The notes: generated by a model not told the origin, from the letters alone. Positions 30,126 through 43,360 are shown, counted from the first letter of the stretch. The stretch: DNA of 64,000 nt from Brenneria izadpanahii (GCF_017569925.1 NZ_CP050854.1:3782001-3846000); one strand, 5' to 3'. Numbers and translations are program-made.

Positions 30126-31454
30126 CTATGACATATCGCCATCTAACAGGGATTTTAACCCGGCCGCCTTGTTTTCCAACTCCAGCCACTCCTGTTCCGG
30201 ATCGGAACCGGTCACGATTCCGGCACCGGCATACAGTTTCAAAATATTGTCGTTGATTTCCGCCGAACGCAACGACACGCAAAATTCCGACTGCTGAAGA
30301 GAGAGATAACCGGCGGATCCGGCATACCAGCCGCGCTCGAATGGTTCATGTTCCGCAATGAAACGGCGTGCGACGTCTCTGGGCAGACCGGCTACGGCCG
30401 CCGTGGGCTGTAAATCATTGAGGCAGACGGCGTCCGAGCGCCCCTTCAGCCCCGCCAGAATGGCGCGGCGCAGATGTTGCACTTTGCGCAGGCGGACAAT
30501 TTCAGGCGGCATCACATCCAGCGATAGCGTCGACTGCCGCAGCCGTTGACAGATATCATCGACCACCAGCATGTTTTCAGCCTGGTTTTTCGCATCTTTC
30601 ATCAGCCAGTCGGCAAGCGCCGCCGTTTTACCTTCGTCCTTATCACTCGCCGCCGTACCGGCCAGCGCTTCGGTCTCAAGCTGCGCTTCACATCGGCGGT
30701 AAAGCCGCTCAGGACTGGAGCCGAGAAACGCCTGCCGGGCGTTATGCGCCAGCATAAAATGAAAACAGCGATGATTGGCTTCACGGCTGGCGGCCATAAA
30801 GGTCGCCGCCTGTAATGGCCGATCCAGCGTCAGCGTCGTTGCTCTCGCCAGCACCACTTTTTCCATCGCGCCGGCCGCGATATCGCGTAGCGCAAGCTGC
30901 AATAGAGTACCCCAGCGCCGGCGATCAGGCCGATGCTCTGTCTTCCTGATTTCCGCCTGCAGAGGGGTTTGCGGGCGCATCGGCAGCAGAAAATTTATGA
31001 ACGCCGAGGCTTCATCGGCATCCTGCTGCAACGCGGTTTCACTGAACAAGTTAATCCGCACGCTAAGCGTATTATCCTGACGCAGCAGCTCGATGCGGGG
31101 CAAAAAGAGATAGCCGGGGAACGTACCTTGCGCGCTCTCGCGTGGCGTCTGGTTAAATGCGTTCAATCCCCAGATACGCACATTCCGCGCGCAATTTTGC
31201 CGAGTCAGAAACGCTTCGGCATCCTGAATATGATGAAAACCGCATACCCGCCCGCACGCCGCGGCCTCTTCGTTCCCCTGACGATGCTGCCAGTAAAACT
31301 GTGGGTAAACGGGTTGCGTTGCCAGCCACGGCAATAGCTCAGCCGGTTCGCTGATGACCACAGAATGCGTTATCTGTCTGAAACCCGCATTGGGAGGCTG
31401 CGGCTTGCGCAATTCCTGCTGCATGTGGCGCAACAAGTCGGAAAGTTGTCTCAA
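30126..31454 (-). CDS. menF: isochorismate synthase MenF
   Basis: MenF converts chorismate to isochorismate for menaquinone. The 442-residue chorismate-binding enzyme has the catalytic Lys near MEKVVLARA, Glu in LETEALAGT and the C-terminal Mg-binding GSDPEQEWLELENKAAG. The start is a TTG (complement of 31452-31454) reading MRQLSDLLRHMQQEL, which aligns with the E. coli N-terminus; no suitable ATG exists upstream. EntC is excluded by the operon context: the gene leads menD-H-B-C-E. Confidence 0.93.
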   Translation of the reverse strand: MRQLSDLLRHMQQELRKPQPPNAGFRQITHSVVISEPAELLPWLATQPVYPQFYWQHRQGNEEAAACGRVCGFHHIQDAEAFLTRQNCARNVRIWGLNAFNQTPRESAQGTFPGYLFLPRIELLRQDNTLSVRINLFSETALQQDADEASAFINFLLPMRPQTPLQAEIRKTEHRPDRRRWGTLLQLALRDIAAGAMEKVVLARATTLTLDRPLQAATFMAASREANHRCFHFMLAHNARQAFLGSSPERLYRRCEAQLETEALAGTAASDKDEGKTAALADWLMKDAKNQAENMLVVDDICQRLRQSTLSLDVMPPEIVRLRKVQHLRRAILAGLKGRSDAVCLNDLQPTAAVAGLPRDVARRFIAEHEPFERGWYAGSAGYLSLQQSEFCVSLRSAEINDNILKLYAGAGIVTGSDPEQEWLELENKAAGLKSLLDGDMS

Positions 31455-31756
31455 CGTAACCCCGGTGTACTAACTTAAAGTACGGGATTATACGGAAAAA
31501 AAGGCGCGGTGGGTGAGAGGTTATCAGGATAAAAGAATAATGGATCTTATGTTAAGCCGCGCTTTGCTAAGGCATCGTCTTTGCCTGCCTCATGCCGCTT
31601 TACGCTGGATGATTGCTCATCTTTCGCACAACTCGCGTTAACTTATCCGATAATCCCGCGATCTATGGTCGGAAAATAACGATCTCTTCGATTCAGCGCC
31701 GCAATTATGGTAGAAAGAATCCCCATTGCATCCACCAGGTATGTGTCGTTTAGTCC
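31455..31756. other. divergent intergenic region menF / MFS transporter
   Basis: About 300 bases between divergent genes. It must hold both promoters, but I see no operator, repeat or hairpin I can name with confidence. Confidence 0.5.
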
Positions 31757-32923
31757 ATGAGTACAACACTGAGTTCCGAGCAATCCATCAACCAGCGACA
31801 TCCCGGTAAAAAGGCCCAGACAGCAACGCGTATAATTTTTTTCATCGCGGGCTTTGCCATGGCTTCCTGGGCGCCGCTGGTGCCGTTTGTTAAAGAACGC
31901 CTGGCGGTCAACGATGCATCCTTAGGCATGCTGTTGCTTTCTCTCGGCATTGGTTCCCTTCTGGCGATGCCGTTCGCCGGCTTGCTGACCGGAAAACTGG
32001 GATGCCGGACCGTCATCTTGTCGGCCGGCGCATTGTTGTGCCTGGTGCTGCCGATGCTGACGCAGGCGGATACGCTGCCGCTGATGGCCGTTACCCTGCT
32101 CTTTTTCGGCGCGACCATCGGCACGATTGATGTGTCGATGAATATTCAGGCCGTTATCGTCGAACAGGCCAGCGGCCGGGCAATGATGTCGGGATTCCAC
32201 GGTTTCTTCAGCGTTGGCGGGATAGCCGGCGCAGGCGGCGTCAGCGCCTTGCTATGGCTGGGGCTGACCCCCATTATGGCAATTCTGGTTATCGTCGCCC
32301 TATGCCTGGCGCTGTTCTCTTTGGCGCAAAACCATCTGTTGCGCACCACCAATCAGGTTGATAGAACCCCGTTATTTGTGATCCCTCGGGGTTGGATCAT
32401 GTTTATTGGCCTGCTGTGTTTTATTATGTTTTTGGCTGAAGGCGCAATTCTGGACTGGAGCGCGCTGTTTTTAAACGCCGAGCGCCGTCTGAACCATGCG
32501 CAAGCGGGTATCGGCTATGCCGCATTTTCCGTCGCGATGACGCTGGGCAGGCTGAACGGCGACCGTATCGTCAATACGCTGGGACGCTACGCCATCCTTG
32601 CCGGCGGCAGCCTTTGCGCGGCGTCGGGCTTGCTCTTGGCCATCGGCATCGACAACGCGGCAGCATCCATTTTCGGTTTTGTTATGGTGGGAATCGGCGC
32701 ATCGAACGTAGTGCCGATCCTTTTTAGCGCGGCGGGTAATCAAAAAGTCATGCCTGCGAATCTGGCTATCGCCTCTATTACTACCGTCGGTTACGCCGGT
32801 ATTTTGATTGGTCCGACACTGTTGGGATTTATCGCGCAAATCAGCAATCTGGCAATGGCATTCGGGTGTGTCGCGCTATTGTTATTGATCGTCAGCATCA
32901 GCGCGCGTGCGGTTTTTCGTTAA
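31757..32923 (+). CDS. MFS transporter (YbjJ-like)
   Basis: This 388-residue inner-membrane protein has about 12 hydrophobic segments and the major facilitator layout. The conserved region after segment 2 reads FAGLLTGKLGCRTVIL. It resembles E. coli YbjJ in pattern (GFHGFFSVGGIAGAG, AEGAILDWSALFL). Members are poorly characterised, so the substrate is unknown. The first 25 residues are hydrophilic. It ends 16 bases before rcsD on the same strand, so it may be cotranscribed, although in E. coli rcsD has other neighbours. The ribosome site of the chosen ATG is weak. Confidence 0.8.
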   Translation: MSTTLSSEQSINQRHPGKKAQTATRIIFFIAGFAMASWAPLVPFVKERLAVNDASLGMLLLSLGIGSLLAMPFAGLLTGKLGCRTVILSAGALLCLVLPMLTQADTLPLMAVTLLFFGATIGTIDVSMNIQAVIVEQASGRAMMSGFHGFFSVGGIAGAGGVSALLWLGLTPIMAILVIVALCLALFSLAQNHLLRTTNQVDRTPLFVIPRGWIMFIGLLCFIMFLAEGAILDWSALFLNAERRLNHAQAGIGYAAFSVAMTLGRLNGDRIVNTLGRYAILAGGSLCAASGLLLAIGIDNAAASIFGFVMVGIGASNVVPILFSAAGNQKVMPANLAIASITTVGYAGILIGPTLLGFIAQISNLAMAFGCVALLLLIVSISARAVFR

Positions 32924-32939
32924 TCAGGAGCGTTAAATA

Positions 32940-35615
32940 ATGCCAGCAATAATAATGCGCTATTTTTCTTTGTTCATCGTGCTGTTGCTGCTAACCACCG
33001 GCACGTTTAGCTATAACTATATCTGTAGCTGGCTAATCGACAAGAAACATGCATTAACGGATATTGCTCAAGGCGTGCAAAAACGCATCGATACTTATCG
33101 GTTTTTCACCTACCAGATTTACGGCAGCCTAAACGGCGCGCCGCTGCCCGGCGATACGAATGTCAACGCCATCAGCCTGATGCCGGATGTCTTTTACGTA
33201 GAGAAAAACGATCAAAAAACCGATGCCCTGATATTCGGTCAACACGATGAGTCAACGTTAAATTCCGTATACCGCATATCGCGTTATCTGGATATCCTGT
33301 GGGGCGCGGAAAACGATGTCTATTCCATGTACTATCTCAACGGCATGGATAATAGTCTGACGATGATCTCGACCCAGACGTTGAAAGATATCTCATCCCA
33401 GTTCCGGGGAAGCTATATCACCGCGATAGCGGAAGCGCGCCGGACGGAAATGCTGCAACAGGCCAATGCCCTGGACGAACGTGAAAGTTTCTCTCCCATC
33501 CGTAAGTTGCGTTTTTATAACAACTATTATTTCACGCTGCGCACCACCTTCAATCAGCCCGGCCACCTGGCCACCATCATCGCTTTCGACTTGCCCATTA
33601 ACGATTTGATCCCTCTCGATATGTCGCGAGAAAACTTCATGCTGCGGCAGGATACCTCGGCCAGTATCGACGCCAGCGGCAGCGGCGAGGATATTTCGGT
33701 GATACAGTTGAACGGCTCGCTGATCGAGATATCTTCCCAGTTGATCAACGCACCGGTAAAAATCGTTTTTCAGGTGCCGATCAGGGTGCTGGTTCTCAAT
33801 ATGCTGAATAATAATATTTGGCTGCTATTGCTTAATCTGGCGTTGCTGATCCTCGTTCTTTCCGGCTTTTATATTTTCCGCCGGAAATATATTCAGCCCA
33901 GTGAAGATGTCTCCCAGCAGTTAACCAATCAGTTGAGTATTTATGACGAAACGATTAGCCGAATTCCGATGGGCGTGCTGATTTATGATTTCAGCAGCAA
34001 TAAGGTCGTTATGCAGAACGCGCAGTCAGAGAGTTTATTACCCCATCTCAGTCTGCAGAAAATCACCAATATGGCCGATGAACATCAGGGCATCGTTCAG
34101 GTCACGGTGAATAATGAAATGTATGAAATACGCCAGTTCCGCAGTCAATACTCCCCGGACTACTGCCTGTTTTTGCTGCGCGAGCAAGACAAAGAGATTC
34201 TGGTTAATAAAAAACTCCAGTTGGCGCAGCGTGAATATGAGAAAAATGTTCAGGCCAGGAAGCGCCTGTTCAAAAACCTGCTCAATGAAATCAAGCAGCC
34301 TTTGCTTTCTTTGCGTCAAAATGCGCTTTCCATTAGCCGCGCCGATGACATTGCCGAACGGCAGCGGATAATTCGGCAGCTCTTGACGGATGCCGGCGGC
34401 GCAATTGAATTGCTGGAGAATATCGAACTACAGGAAAAACTGGAGCAGCAGGAATGGCAGCCCGCGCACAATAGTTTTTCTCCCCTGACGATGATCGACG
34501 GTCTGTTGCTGGAACTGCTGCCGCGGATTAATCAGAAAGGACTTCTCCTGTTTAATCACTACAACCTGGATCTCAACCAAACCTATCTGGGCGATAGCGA
34601 ACTTCTGCGCAAGACGCTGTCGCTGCTGCTGAATTACGCCATTACCAATACCGACTACGGCAAAATTACGGTTTCCGCCGATCGCGATGCGAATATCGCG
34701 GGGAAACTGATTATTCAGATCAGCGATACCGGAACGGAAGTTTCAGCCGCCGACCAGGATAATCTCGACTATCCATTCTTACATCCGGCGATTTCGGATC
34801 GCTTCAATCAAAGTTCGGGACTAACGATATTTCTGTGCAATCAACTCTGCAATAAACTTGGCGGCAAACTGAATATCCACAATAAAACAGGTCTTGGAAC
34901 GCACTATACCTTAACGGTAACCCTGGAGCCCGAAGCTGTCCCCGTGGAGGAAGAGAAGTTACTGGACGGCATTAATGTCTTACTGGATATCACTTCAGAT
35001 GAAGTGCGGAATATCGTCAGCCGGCTCCTGACAGGATGGGGAGCCAACTATGCGCTTGTTGATGAACGTCAGGTTAATCAACAAGCGGATTTAAGCATCA
35101 CTGACGATGCGGAAAAAAACGAGGATTATTCCATACTGCTTAATGGCGACGCTACGACGCTAGTTTCTTTGGCGCCTCACCGTTTGCAGACGAATTATAA
35201 TATCAGCCAGCACTTGCTGGAGGCGCTGCTTAAGCTGATTGAACAGCGCTTGGAAACATCTGCGGATACGCCGTCGATAGAGGATAGCGGTGATACCGGC
35301 TTTTACGTCCGTCAACTGGCGTCAAGCGATTATTATTCCCTATTTGTCGAGACAGTACCGGATGATTTAAAGAGGCTGTATACTGAGGCGGAAGATGGCG
35401 ATTTTTTGTCACTCGCACAGACAGCCCATCGATTGAAAGGCGTGTTTGCCATGTTGAATCTGCATCCCGGCAAACAATTGTGTGAGCAGCTTGAACAGCA
35501 TATTACCGCGCGCGATAGCGCACAGATAGAAAATAACCTTCATGAAATTGAGGAATTCGTCAGTGCGTTATTACAGCAAGGTAGCCAACATATGAGTAAC
35601 CAAAACGATGAGTAA
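32940..35615 (+). CDS. rcsD: Rcs phosphorelay histidine phosphotransferase RcsD
   Basis: RcsD passes phosphate between RcsC and RcsB in the envelope-stress relay. The 891-residue inner-membrane protein has two membrane segments (about 8-26 and 288-310) around a periplasmic domain. A degenerate histidine-kinase-like region (about 400-670) and an ABL-type domain follow. The C-terminal HPt domain carries the phospho-accepting His830 in LAQTAHRLKG. AGGAG lies nine bases before the ATG. Its end overlaps rcsB by eight bases. Confidence 0.95.
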   Translation: MPAIIMRYFSLFIVLLLLTTGTFSYNYICSWLIDKKHALTDIAQGVQKRIDTYRFFTYQIYGSLNGAPLPGDTNVNAISLMPDVFYVEKNDQKTDALIFGQHDESTLNSVYRISRYLDILWGAENDVYSMYYLNGMDNSLTMISTQTLKDISSQFRGSYITAIAEARRTEMLQQANALDERESFSPIRKLRFYNNYYFTLRTTFNQPGHLATIIAFDLPINDLIPLDMSRENFMLRQDTSASIDASGSGEDISVIQLNGSLIEISSQLINAPVKIVFQVPIRVLVLNMLNNNIWLLLLNLALLILVLSGFYIFRRKYIQPSEDVSQQLTNQLSIYDETISRIPMGVLIYDFSSNKVVMQNAQSESLLPHLSLQKITNMADEHQGIVQVTVNNEMYEIRQFRSQYSPDYCLFLLREQDKEILVNKKLQLAQREYEKNVQARKRLFKNLLNEIKQPLLSLRQNALSISRADDIAERQRIIRQLLTDAGGAIELLENIELQEKLEQQEWQPAHNSFSPLTMIDGLLLELLPRINQKGLLLFNHYNLDLNQTYLGDSELLRKTLSLLLNYAITNTDYGKITVSADRDANIAGKLIIQISDTGTEVSAADQDNLDYPFLHPAISDRFNQSSGLTIFLCNQLCNKLGGKLNIHNKTGLGTHYTLTVTLEPEAVPVEEEKLLDGINVLLDITSDEVRNIVSRLLTGWGANYALVDERQVNQQADLSITDDAEKNEDYSILLNGDATTLVSLAPHRLQTNYNISQHLLEALLKLIEQRLETSADTPSIEDSGDTGFYVRQLASSDYYSLFVETVPDDLKRLYTEAEDGDFLSLAQTAHRLKGVFAMLNLHPGKQLCEQLEQHITARDSAQIENNLHEIEEFVSALLQQGSQHMSNQNDE

Positions 35616-36261
35616 TCTAAACGTAATTATTGCCGACGACCATCCCATTGTCCTTTTTGGCATCAGAAAGTCGCTTGAACAAATTGAATGGGTCAATGTG
35701 GTTGGTGAATTTGAAGACTCAACAGCGCTGATAAATAATCTGCCTAAATTGGACGCCAACGTCTTAATTACCGATTTGTCCATGCCGGGAGATAAATACG
35801 GCGACGGCATCACGCTAATTAAATACATTAAACGTCACTTCCCACATCTTTCCATTATTGTTCTAACCATGAACAATAATCCGGCGATTTTAAGCGCGGT
35901 GCTGGATTTGGATATTGAAGGCATTGTTCTGAAACAAGGCGCGCCCACCGATTTGCCGAAGGCGTTGGCCGCTTTGCAGAAAGGCAAGAAATTTACGCCG
36001 GACAGCGTATCTAAAGTATTGGAGAAAATCAGCGCCAGCGGTTATGGCGACAAACGTCTGTCTCCAAAAGAGAGCGAAGTCTTGCGGCTATTCGCCGAAG
36101 GTTTCCTGGTAACCGAAATTGCCAAGAAACTTAACCGTAGTATCAAAACCATCAGCAGTCAGAAAAAGTCGGCCATGACCAAATTGGGCGTGGATAACGA
36201 TATCGCCCTGCTGAACTACCTGTCATCCGTTAACGGCAACGGTTCTTCGCAAGCAGAATAA
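35608..36261 (+). CDS. rcsB: Rcs response regulator RcsB
   Basis: RcsB is the DNA-binding output of the Rcs relay, controlling capsule, motility and envelope genes alone or with partners such as RcsA. The 217-residue protein has a receiver domain with Asp56 (LITDLSMPG) and acidic pair DD in IIADDHPIV. A LuxR-type helix-turn-helix is at the C-terminus (LSPKESEVLRLFAEGFLVTEIAKKLNRSIKTISS region). It is nearly identical to E. coli RcsB except for the last ten residues. It is translationally coupled to rcsD and converges on rcsC. Confidence 0.97.
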   Translation: MSNLNVIIADDHPIVLFGIRKSLEQIEWVNVVGEFEDSTALINNLPKLDANVLITDLSMPGDKYGDGITLIKYIKRHFPHLSIIVLTMNNNPAILSAVLDLDIEGIVLKQGAPTDLPKALAALQKGKKFTPDSVSKVLEKISASGYGDKRLSPKESEVLRLFAEGFLVTEIAKKLNRSIKTISSQKKSAMTKLGVDNDIALLNYLSSVNGNGSSQAE

Positions 36262-36290
36262 CGGCTCTTGTGGTTTTAACCCCACCCCAT

Positions 36291-36425
36291 CCCTCCCCTT
36301 CGCAGGGGAGGGAGAAAACCCCGCGTTTTTAGCTCGTTAGCTCCTCCCCCTGACAAGGGAAGAGAAAGTTCCCGCGTTTTTAGCTCGTTAGCTCCTCTCC
36401 CTGACAAGGGGGAGGCCGGGAGGGG
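36291..36425. repeat. hairpin and direct-repeat array between converging rcsB and rcsC
   Basis: A CCCTCCCCT/AGGGGAGGG hairpin (36291-36312) is followed by two 40-base direct repeats (36320-36359 and 36371-36410) that differ at one base. Each repeat begins CCCGCGTTTTTAGCTCGTTA and ends CTGACAAGGG. The end of each copy pairs with the CTCCCC-type stretch near it. The array fills most of the gap between the two genes. Confidence 0.75.
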
Positions 36426-36471
36426 GTCATTAACGGCAATATTGCGAACTTATGGTTGCCGGAAACTCAAC

Positions 36472-39342
36472 TCAGGTTTCTGATGCTTCCGTCGCTTGCC
36501 TCGATTGACGAACCACATTGCTGTAATAGGACAGGCTCTGCTGCAAGGTATCCAGCGTCACGGGTTTGGATAAACAGTTATCCATGCCCGACTGCAGACA
36601 GCGCTGCCGTTCTTCCGCCAATGCATTCGCCGTAACGCCGATAACCGGGAAAGTCATTTCCATTTCACGCAGCCGCTGCGTTAACCGGTATCCATCCATA
36701 TTCGGCATATTGACATCCGTCAGCACGATATCGATTTTGTTTTTGCTTAATACGCTGAGCGCATCAACGCCGTCATTGGCCGTCATCACCATATAACCCA
36801 GCGATCCTAGCTGATCGGCCAGTAAGCGGCGGTTGATCGGATGATCGTCCACCACCAGAATCATAATGTCGCCATTTTCGACGCAGCTATAGTTGTTCAA
36901 CGGCGTCGAGAGCGCGGTATGCGATGAAGCATCTACATCCGGGCGGTAAATTTTCTCCAGCAAATTCGGCAAATATTGGGGCGCAGAGGTGCTATGCACC
37001 CAGTATCCGGGGCGGATTTCCTGTGCGGATCCGGTGTGCGAACCGCTAATAATAATAAAGGCTCTCGCCTCAAACTGCTGCGAAACCGGATAATCGCTGA
37101 TAATCACATCATCCCGACCGATGGTTTGATGCTGATAACGGCAAGCCTGCATCCCGTGCGCCTGTAAAAACGCGAGCAAATAAGACTCCATCCGCGCATT
37201 ACGCACCATCAGCCAACATATTTTTCCCTGCAAGCCGGCGCTGATCGCCAACGGCACATAACTCGCTTTATACAGCGGGATCCTGACGCCGAACTGGCTG
37301 CCCAGACCAGGCTCCGATTCAATTGAGATATCGCCATCCATCAGGTTGACCAATTTCTCGCAGATGGCCAGACCTAACCCCGTCCCCTGGAAATGGCGCT
37401 GAACGCCGCTGCCGGCCTGGAAGAAGGGATCAAATAGCTTAACGGTTTCCCGGAACGGGATGCCCAGCCCGGTATCCCGCACCAGAAACTCCAGATAACC
37501 GTCGCGGCAGCCGACCTGGAAAATAATGCATCCGGTATCGGTAAACTTGATGGCGTTGCTCAATAGGTTAGAGAGCACCTGCTGCAGGCGCACCGGATCG
37601 CCGGATAAGCTGACCGGCACATTCGGGTCAATAAAGCAGTACAGCGTAAGGCGTTTTTTCACCACCAACGGTAAATAGTTGCTGGAAATATGACTAATCA
37701 CCTCATGCGGCGCGAAATCACAGGGTTCAATTTTTAATTGTTCAGATTCAATCTTGGAGAAGTCGAGAATATCGCTGATGATTTTCAATAATAGCGAGGA
37801 TGAGTTATTCATCGCCGCCACCAGACGATTGGCATCCTTGGGTAAGGCTTTGGTCTGCAATAAATCCAGGTTGCCGATAATGCCATAGAGCGGCGTGCGC
37901 AACTCGTGACTGACCGTTGCCAGGAACATCGACTTAGACTGACTCGCCTGCTCCGCGGCGTTGGCCATTTCCTGCAGCGACTCTTCCATTTTAACCCGGG
38001 CGCTGACGTCCAGCAGCACGCAGATCGCCACATTCTCATTGCGATAACGGGAGTGCACAAAGCTGATTTGCAGGTGATGGTTCCGGCTGGTCATTACATC
38101 GACGAACTTCGACTGCTGCTCGCAAATAATACGGGTAATACGCAGACGATCTTCGTGAGTAAGCAAATTCAGGTAATTATGCGCTAATTCATTACTGAGA
38201 ATATTCGTCCCGTCATTGATGCGCAGAATACAGATCCCTACCGGCGCGGAGGCCACAATCTTACGGTTGAACTGTTCATTTTCTTCCAGCTGAAACGCAT
38301 TGACTTCGGCAGGCAGCAACATTTTCCGCTCGAAGAACCAGCTCAGCATAAACAATAGAATGGCCGACAGCGTATTAAGCACCGTCATATTAATAATCAG
38401 CGGCCCGATATGAGACAACAATACCTTTAACGGCAGAGAATAGATGATGCTGAAATTAGTCGGTAACAGACTCTTCTTCAGAATAATTTCGTCATAACCG
38501 TTCACGTAGCCAAAATAGTTATGATCGACGGGATAGATGCTGGTAGATGAGGAATGATGGCCAGACTCCTCAGAAAACTGCAGTACCGTCTGGTTATATT
38601 GGTTGATCAGCTTGGCGCTGATCGGGAATTTCCCCAACAGCACAAAATCATCAAGGCGAATTGTCTGCTCAATTCCCATGATCACTTCCAGCTTGCTGCC
38701 GATATAGATTGGCGTCAGCGCATACAGATAACCGACATCCGAGATGGAGGCGGGCGTAATCCAATAGACGGTTTCATCCCGTATCACGGACTGATTGGTA
38801 TTTTTCTGCTCCACAAAGCGATCCTGCACATTCTTAAGCAGAGTATCGCGGTCGAGCGACTGATTGCGAATACCGAAATCGACCATACACTGCCGATCGC
38901 CGCCGACAAAAAACACCCGATTAAGATCGTACACGGCGGAAAAGTTTTCTCGCCAGCCGTTAAAAAAATTATTCAGCGCGGCTAAGGAGCTATTACTATC
39001 CTCATAATCAACCGAGCAGTTCGCCCCAGGCAATAGCGGATAAATTGATAAGGATGAATCCCCATCAATCGGCTGGTTTTGATTCCCGATGGTGTTCATC
39101 AGACGGTTGGCGGCCAGATATTTAAGCTCGCGCACAATATCCGCGGCGTGACGAATATAGCCCTGAGACTGATCGAAGCTCAGGTTGTATTCCTGACGCA
39201 GCTCCGATTCTTTTTCATTCAGCATGTTGCTGATATAAAAAATGGATATCAGCGCGCCAAGCGTCCATAGCATAACCGCCAGCACTCGGAACAAATAACG
39301 GGAGACTTTTAATGTCGTATGGAACGAGGCCAGATATTTCAA
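36472..39342 (-). CDS. rcsC: Rcs hybrid sensor histidine kinase RcsC
   Basis: RcsC is the inner-membrane sensor kinase that receives outer-membrane and periplasmic stress signals via RcsF/IgaA and feeds RcsD. The 956-residue protein (E. coli 949) has two membrane segments (about 20-40 and 310-335) flanking a periplasmic domain and a PAS-like region. Its HisKA domain has the phospho-His in TVSHELRTPLYG (about 478). ATPase boxes GLGIPF and GTGLGL, an ABL domain and a C-terminal receiver with Asp876 (VLTDVNMPNMDG) follow. It lies downstream of gyrA, behind a terminator. Confidence 0.96.
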   Translation of the reverse strand: MKYLASFHTTLKVSRYLFRVLAVMLWTLGALISIFYISNMLNEKESELRQEYNLSFDQSQGYIRHAADIVRELKYLAANRLMNTIGNQNQPIDGDSSLSIYPLLPGANCSVDYEDSNSSLAALNNFFNGWRENFSAVYDLNRVFFVGGDRQCMVDFGIRNQSLDRDTLLKNVQDRFVEQKNTNQSVIRDETVYWITPASISDVGYLYALTPIYIGSKLEVIMGIEQTIRLDDFVLLGKFPISAKLINQYNQTVLQFSEESGHHSSSTSIYPVDHNYFGYVNGYDEIILKKSLLPTNFSIIYSLPLKVLLSHIGPLIINMTVLNTLSAILLFMLSWFFERKMLLPAEVNAFQLEENEQFNRKIVASAPVGICILRINDGTNILSNELAHNYLNLLTHEDRLRITRIICEQQSKFVDVMTSRNHHLQISFVHSRYRNENVAICVLLDVSARVKMEESLQEMANAAEQASQSKSMFLATVSHELRTPLYGIIGNLDLLQTKALPKDANRLVAAMNNSSSLLLKIISDILDFSKIESEQLKIEPCDFAPHEVISHISSNYLPLVVKKRLTLYCFIDPNVPVSLSGDPVRLQQVLSNLLSNAIKFTDTGCIIFQVGCRDGYLEFLVRDTGLGIPFRETVKLFDPFFQAGSGVQRHFQGTGLGLAICEKLVNLMDGDISIESEPGLGSQFGVRIPLYKASYVPLAISAGLQGKICWLMVRNARMESYLLAFLQAHGMQACRYQHQTIGRDDVIISDYPVSQQFEARAFIIISGSHTGSAQEIRPGYWVHSTSAPQYLPNLLEKIYRPDVDASSHTALSTPLNNYSCVENGDIMILVVDDHPINRRLLADQLGSLGYMVMTANDGVDALSVLSKNKIDIVLTDVNMPNMDGYRLTQRLREMEMTFPVIGVTANALAEERQRCLQSGMDNCLSKPVTLDTLQQSLSYYSNVVRQSRQATEASET

Positions 39343-39409
39343 ATGGATACCATTGAACAGAGAGTGCTGATGAGCGTAATTATCTGTCGATACACTACCG
39401 ATACTACAT

Positions 39410-39437
39410 AAAAAAAGCCAGCGTATAACACGCTGGC
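39410..39437 (-). terminator. intrinsic terminator after gyrA
   Basis: On the minus strand GCCAGCGT, loop GTTAT and ACGCTGGC are followed by seven T residues, 34 bases after the gyrA stop. It separates gyrA from rcsC transcription. Confidence 0.9.
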
Positions 39438-39471
39438 CTGATATTTACAATAAGCTTACCGATGCTTATCC

Positions 39472-42129
<2,658 letters not shown>

Positions 42130-42348
42130 CTATTTATGCATCTACCCGAGTTCAAAAGGTGAAAAAGTATATCACAAACCGCAGTTTCGGGGGAAACTCC
42201 CCGCCATTCAGCAAATGATATCTTCCGGGCATGGCCGTTAACGGATACGGCCGGAACCCGGTGATAACGAAACGATGATTGCTACAACATTGCAGGCGCT
42301 GACGATATACTCGCAGCAGATAACGCTAACCAAAGGTCGTAATTGCAC

Positions 42349-43068
42349 ATGAATGCAGAAAATCAGAAACCGAATGTCGACCAGCAGGAAATAGCCAAAT
42401 TTGAGGCGATAGCCCCCCGCTGGTGGGATTTGGAAGGTGAATTCAAACCCTTGCACCGCATCAACCCGCTGCGGCTGGGTTATATCGCGCAGCGCGCCGA
42501 GGGGCTGTTCGGCAAGAAAGTGCTGGATGTAGGCTGCGGCGGCGGTATTCTGGCCGAAAGCATGGCAAAGGAAGGCGCCGATGTCACCGGCCTGGATATG
42601 GGCGCGGAACCGTTGCAGGTGGCCCGCCTACACGCGCTGGAAAGCGGCATGACGATGAATTACATTCAGGAAACCGTGGAAGCGCATTCCCAGGCGCACC
42701 CCGGCGAATACGATGTGGTTACCTGCATGGAAATGCTGGAGCACGTTCCCGATCCGCAGTCAGTGGTTCAAGCCTGCGCGCAGTTAGTCAAGCCGGGCGG
42801 CCACGTGTTCTTCTCCACCATTAATCGCAACGCCAAAGCCTGGGCGATGGCCGTTATCGGCGCCGAATACATTTTGAAGATGGTGCCGCGCGGAACGCAC
42901 GATATAAAAAAATTCATTCGCCCGGCGGAGCTGATCGGCTGGATCGATACCACGCCGTTGCGCGAACGGCACATCATCGGGCTGCACTATAACCCGTTGA
43001 CGGACCACTTCAAACTCGGCCCCAATGTAGACGTCAATTATATGCTGCACACCCGGCGCGAAGCGTAA
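42349..43068 (+). CDS. ubiG: ubiquinone biosynthesis O-methyltransferase UbiG
   Basis: UbiG performs both O-methylations of ubiquinone synthesis, using S-adenosylmethionine. The 239-residue protein has the SAM motif [13 protein letters not shown], the acidic GLDMG loop and the membrane-associating segment near [17 protein letters not shown]. The ATG at 42349 matches the E. coli start. A TTG six bases earlier is better spaced from the AAAGG site, so the start could be two codons longer. It diverges from gyrA, as in E. coli. Confidence 0.95.
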   Translation: MNAENQKPNVDQQEIAKFEAIAPRWWDLEGEFKPLHRINPLRLGYIAQRAEGLFGKKVLDVGCGGGILAESMAKEGADVTGLDMGAEPLQVARLHALESGMTMNYIQETVEAHSQAHPGEYDVVTCMEMLEHVPDPQSVVQACAQLVKPGGHVFFSTINRNAKAWAMAVIGAEYILKMVPRGTHDIKKFIRPAELIGWIDTTPLRERHIIGLHYNPLTDHFKLGPNVDVNYMLHTRREA

Positions 43069-43139
43069 GTTCGACATCCAATGATATGGCGCCCCCGCTT
43101 CGTTCGACGCAACTGTTGCGTATGCGCGCATTTCCCGTC

Positions 43140-43163
43140 ATCCCTGCCGCGGTAGGCAGGGAT
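43140..43163. terminator. hairpin after ubiG
   Basis: Arms ATCCCTGCC (43140-43148) and GGCAGGGAT (43155-43163) pair perfectly, 71 bases after the ubiG stop. No T-run is present. It also resembles the dispersed CAT(T/C)CC-type palindromes. Confidence 0.45.
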
Positions 43164-43360
43164 CGGCGAGCGGCCTTAAAATAACCAGACAATTCCTAGT
43201 ACCGTTGGTCATATGAGCGTTTGAGCGGTATGATAAAACCCATCGCGAGCAAGAAAGCGGCAACCGATCAATTATTTATTTTTTTATCCCCATCCATTGA
43301 CAGGACCAGAGGCCGCGAGTAAACCGGCGCTTAGCAAATAAATAACATTTACTACCCAAG

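Noticed and set aside
30126..31454. EntC-type siderophore isochorismate synthase
   Set aside because: The gene leads the complete menaquinone operon, and its sequence pattern follows MenF.
36320..36410. CRISPR array from the 40-base direct repeats
   Set aside because: Just two copies with an 11-base gap; spacers would be far too short.
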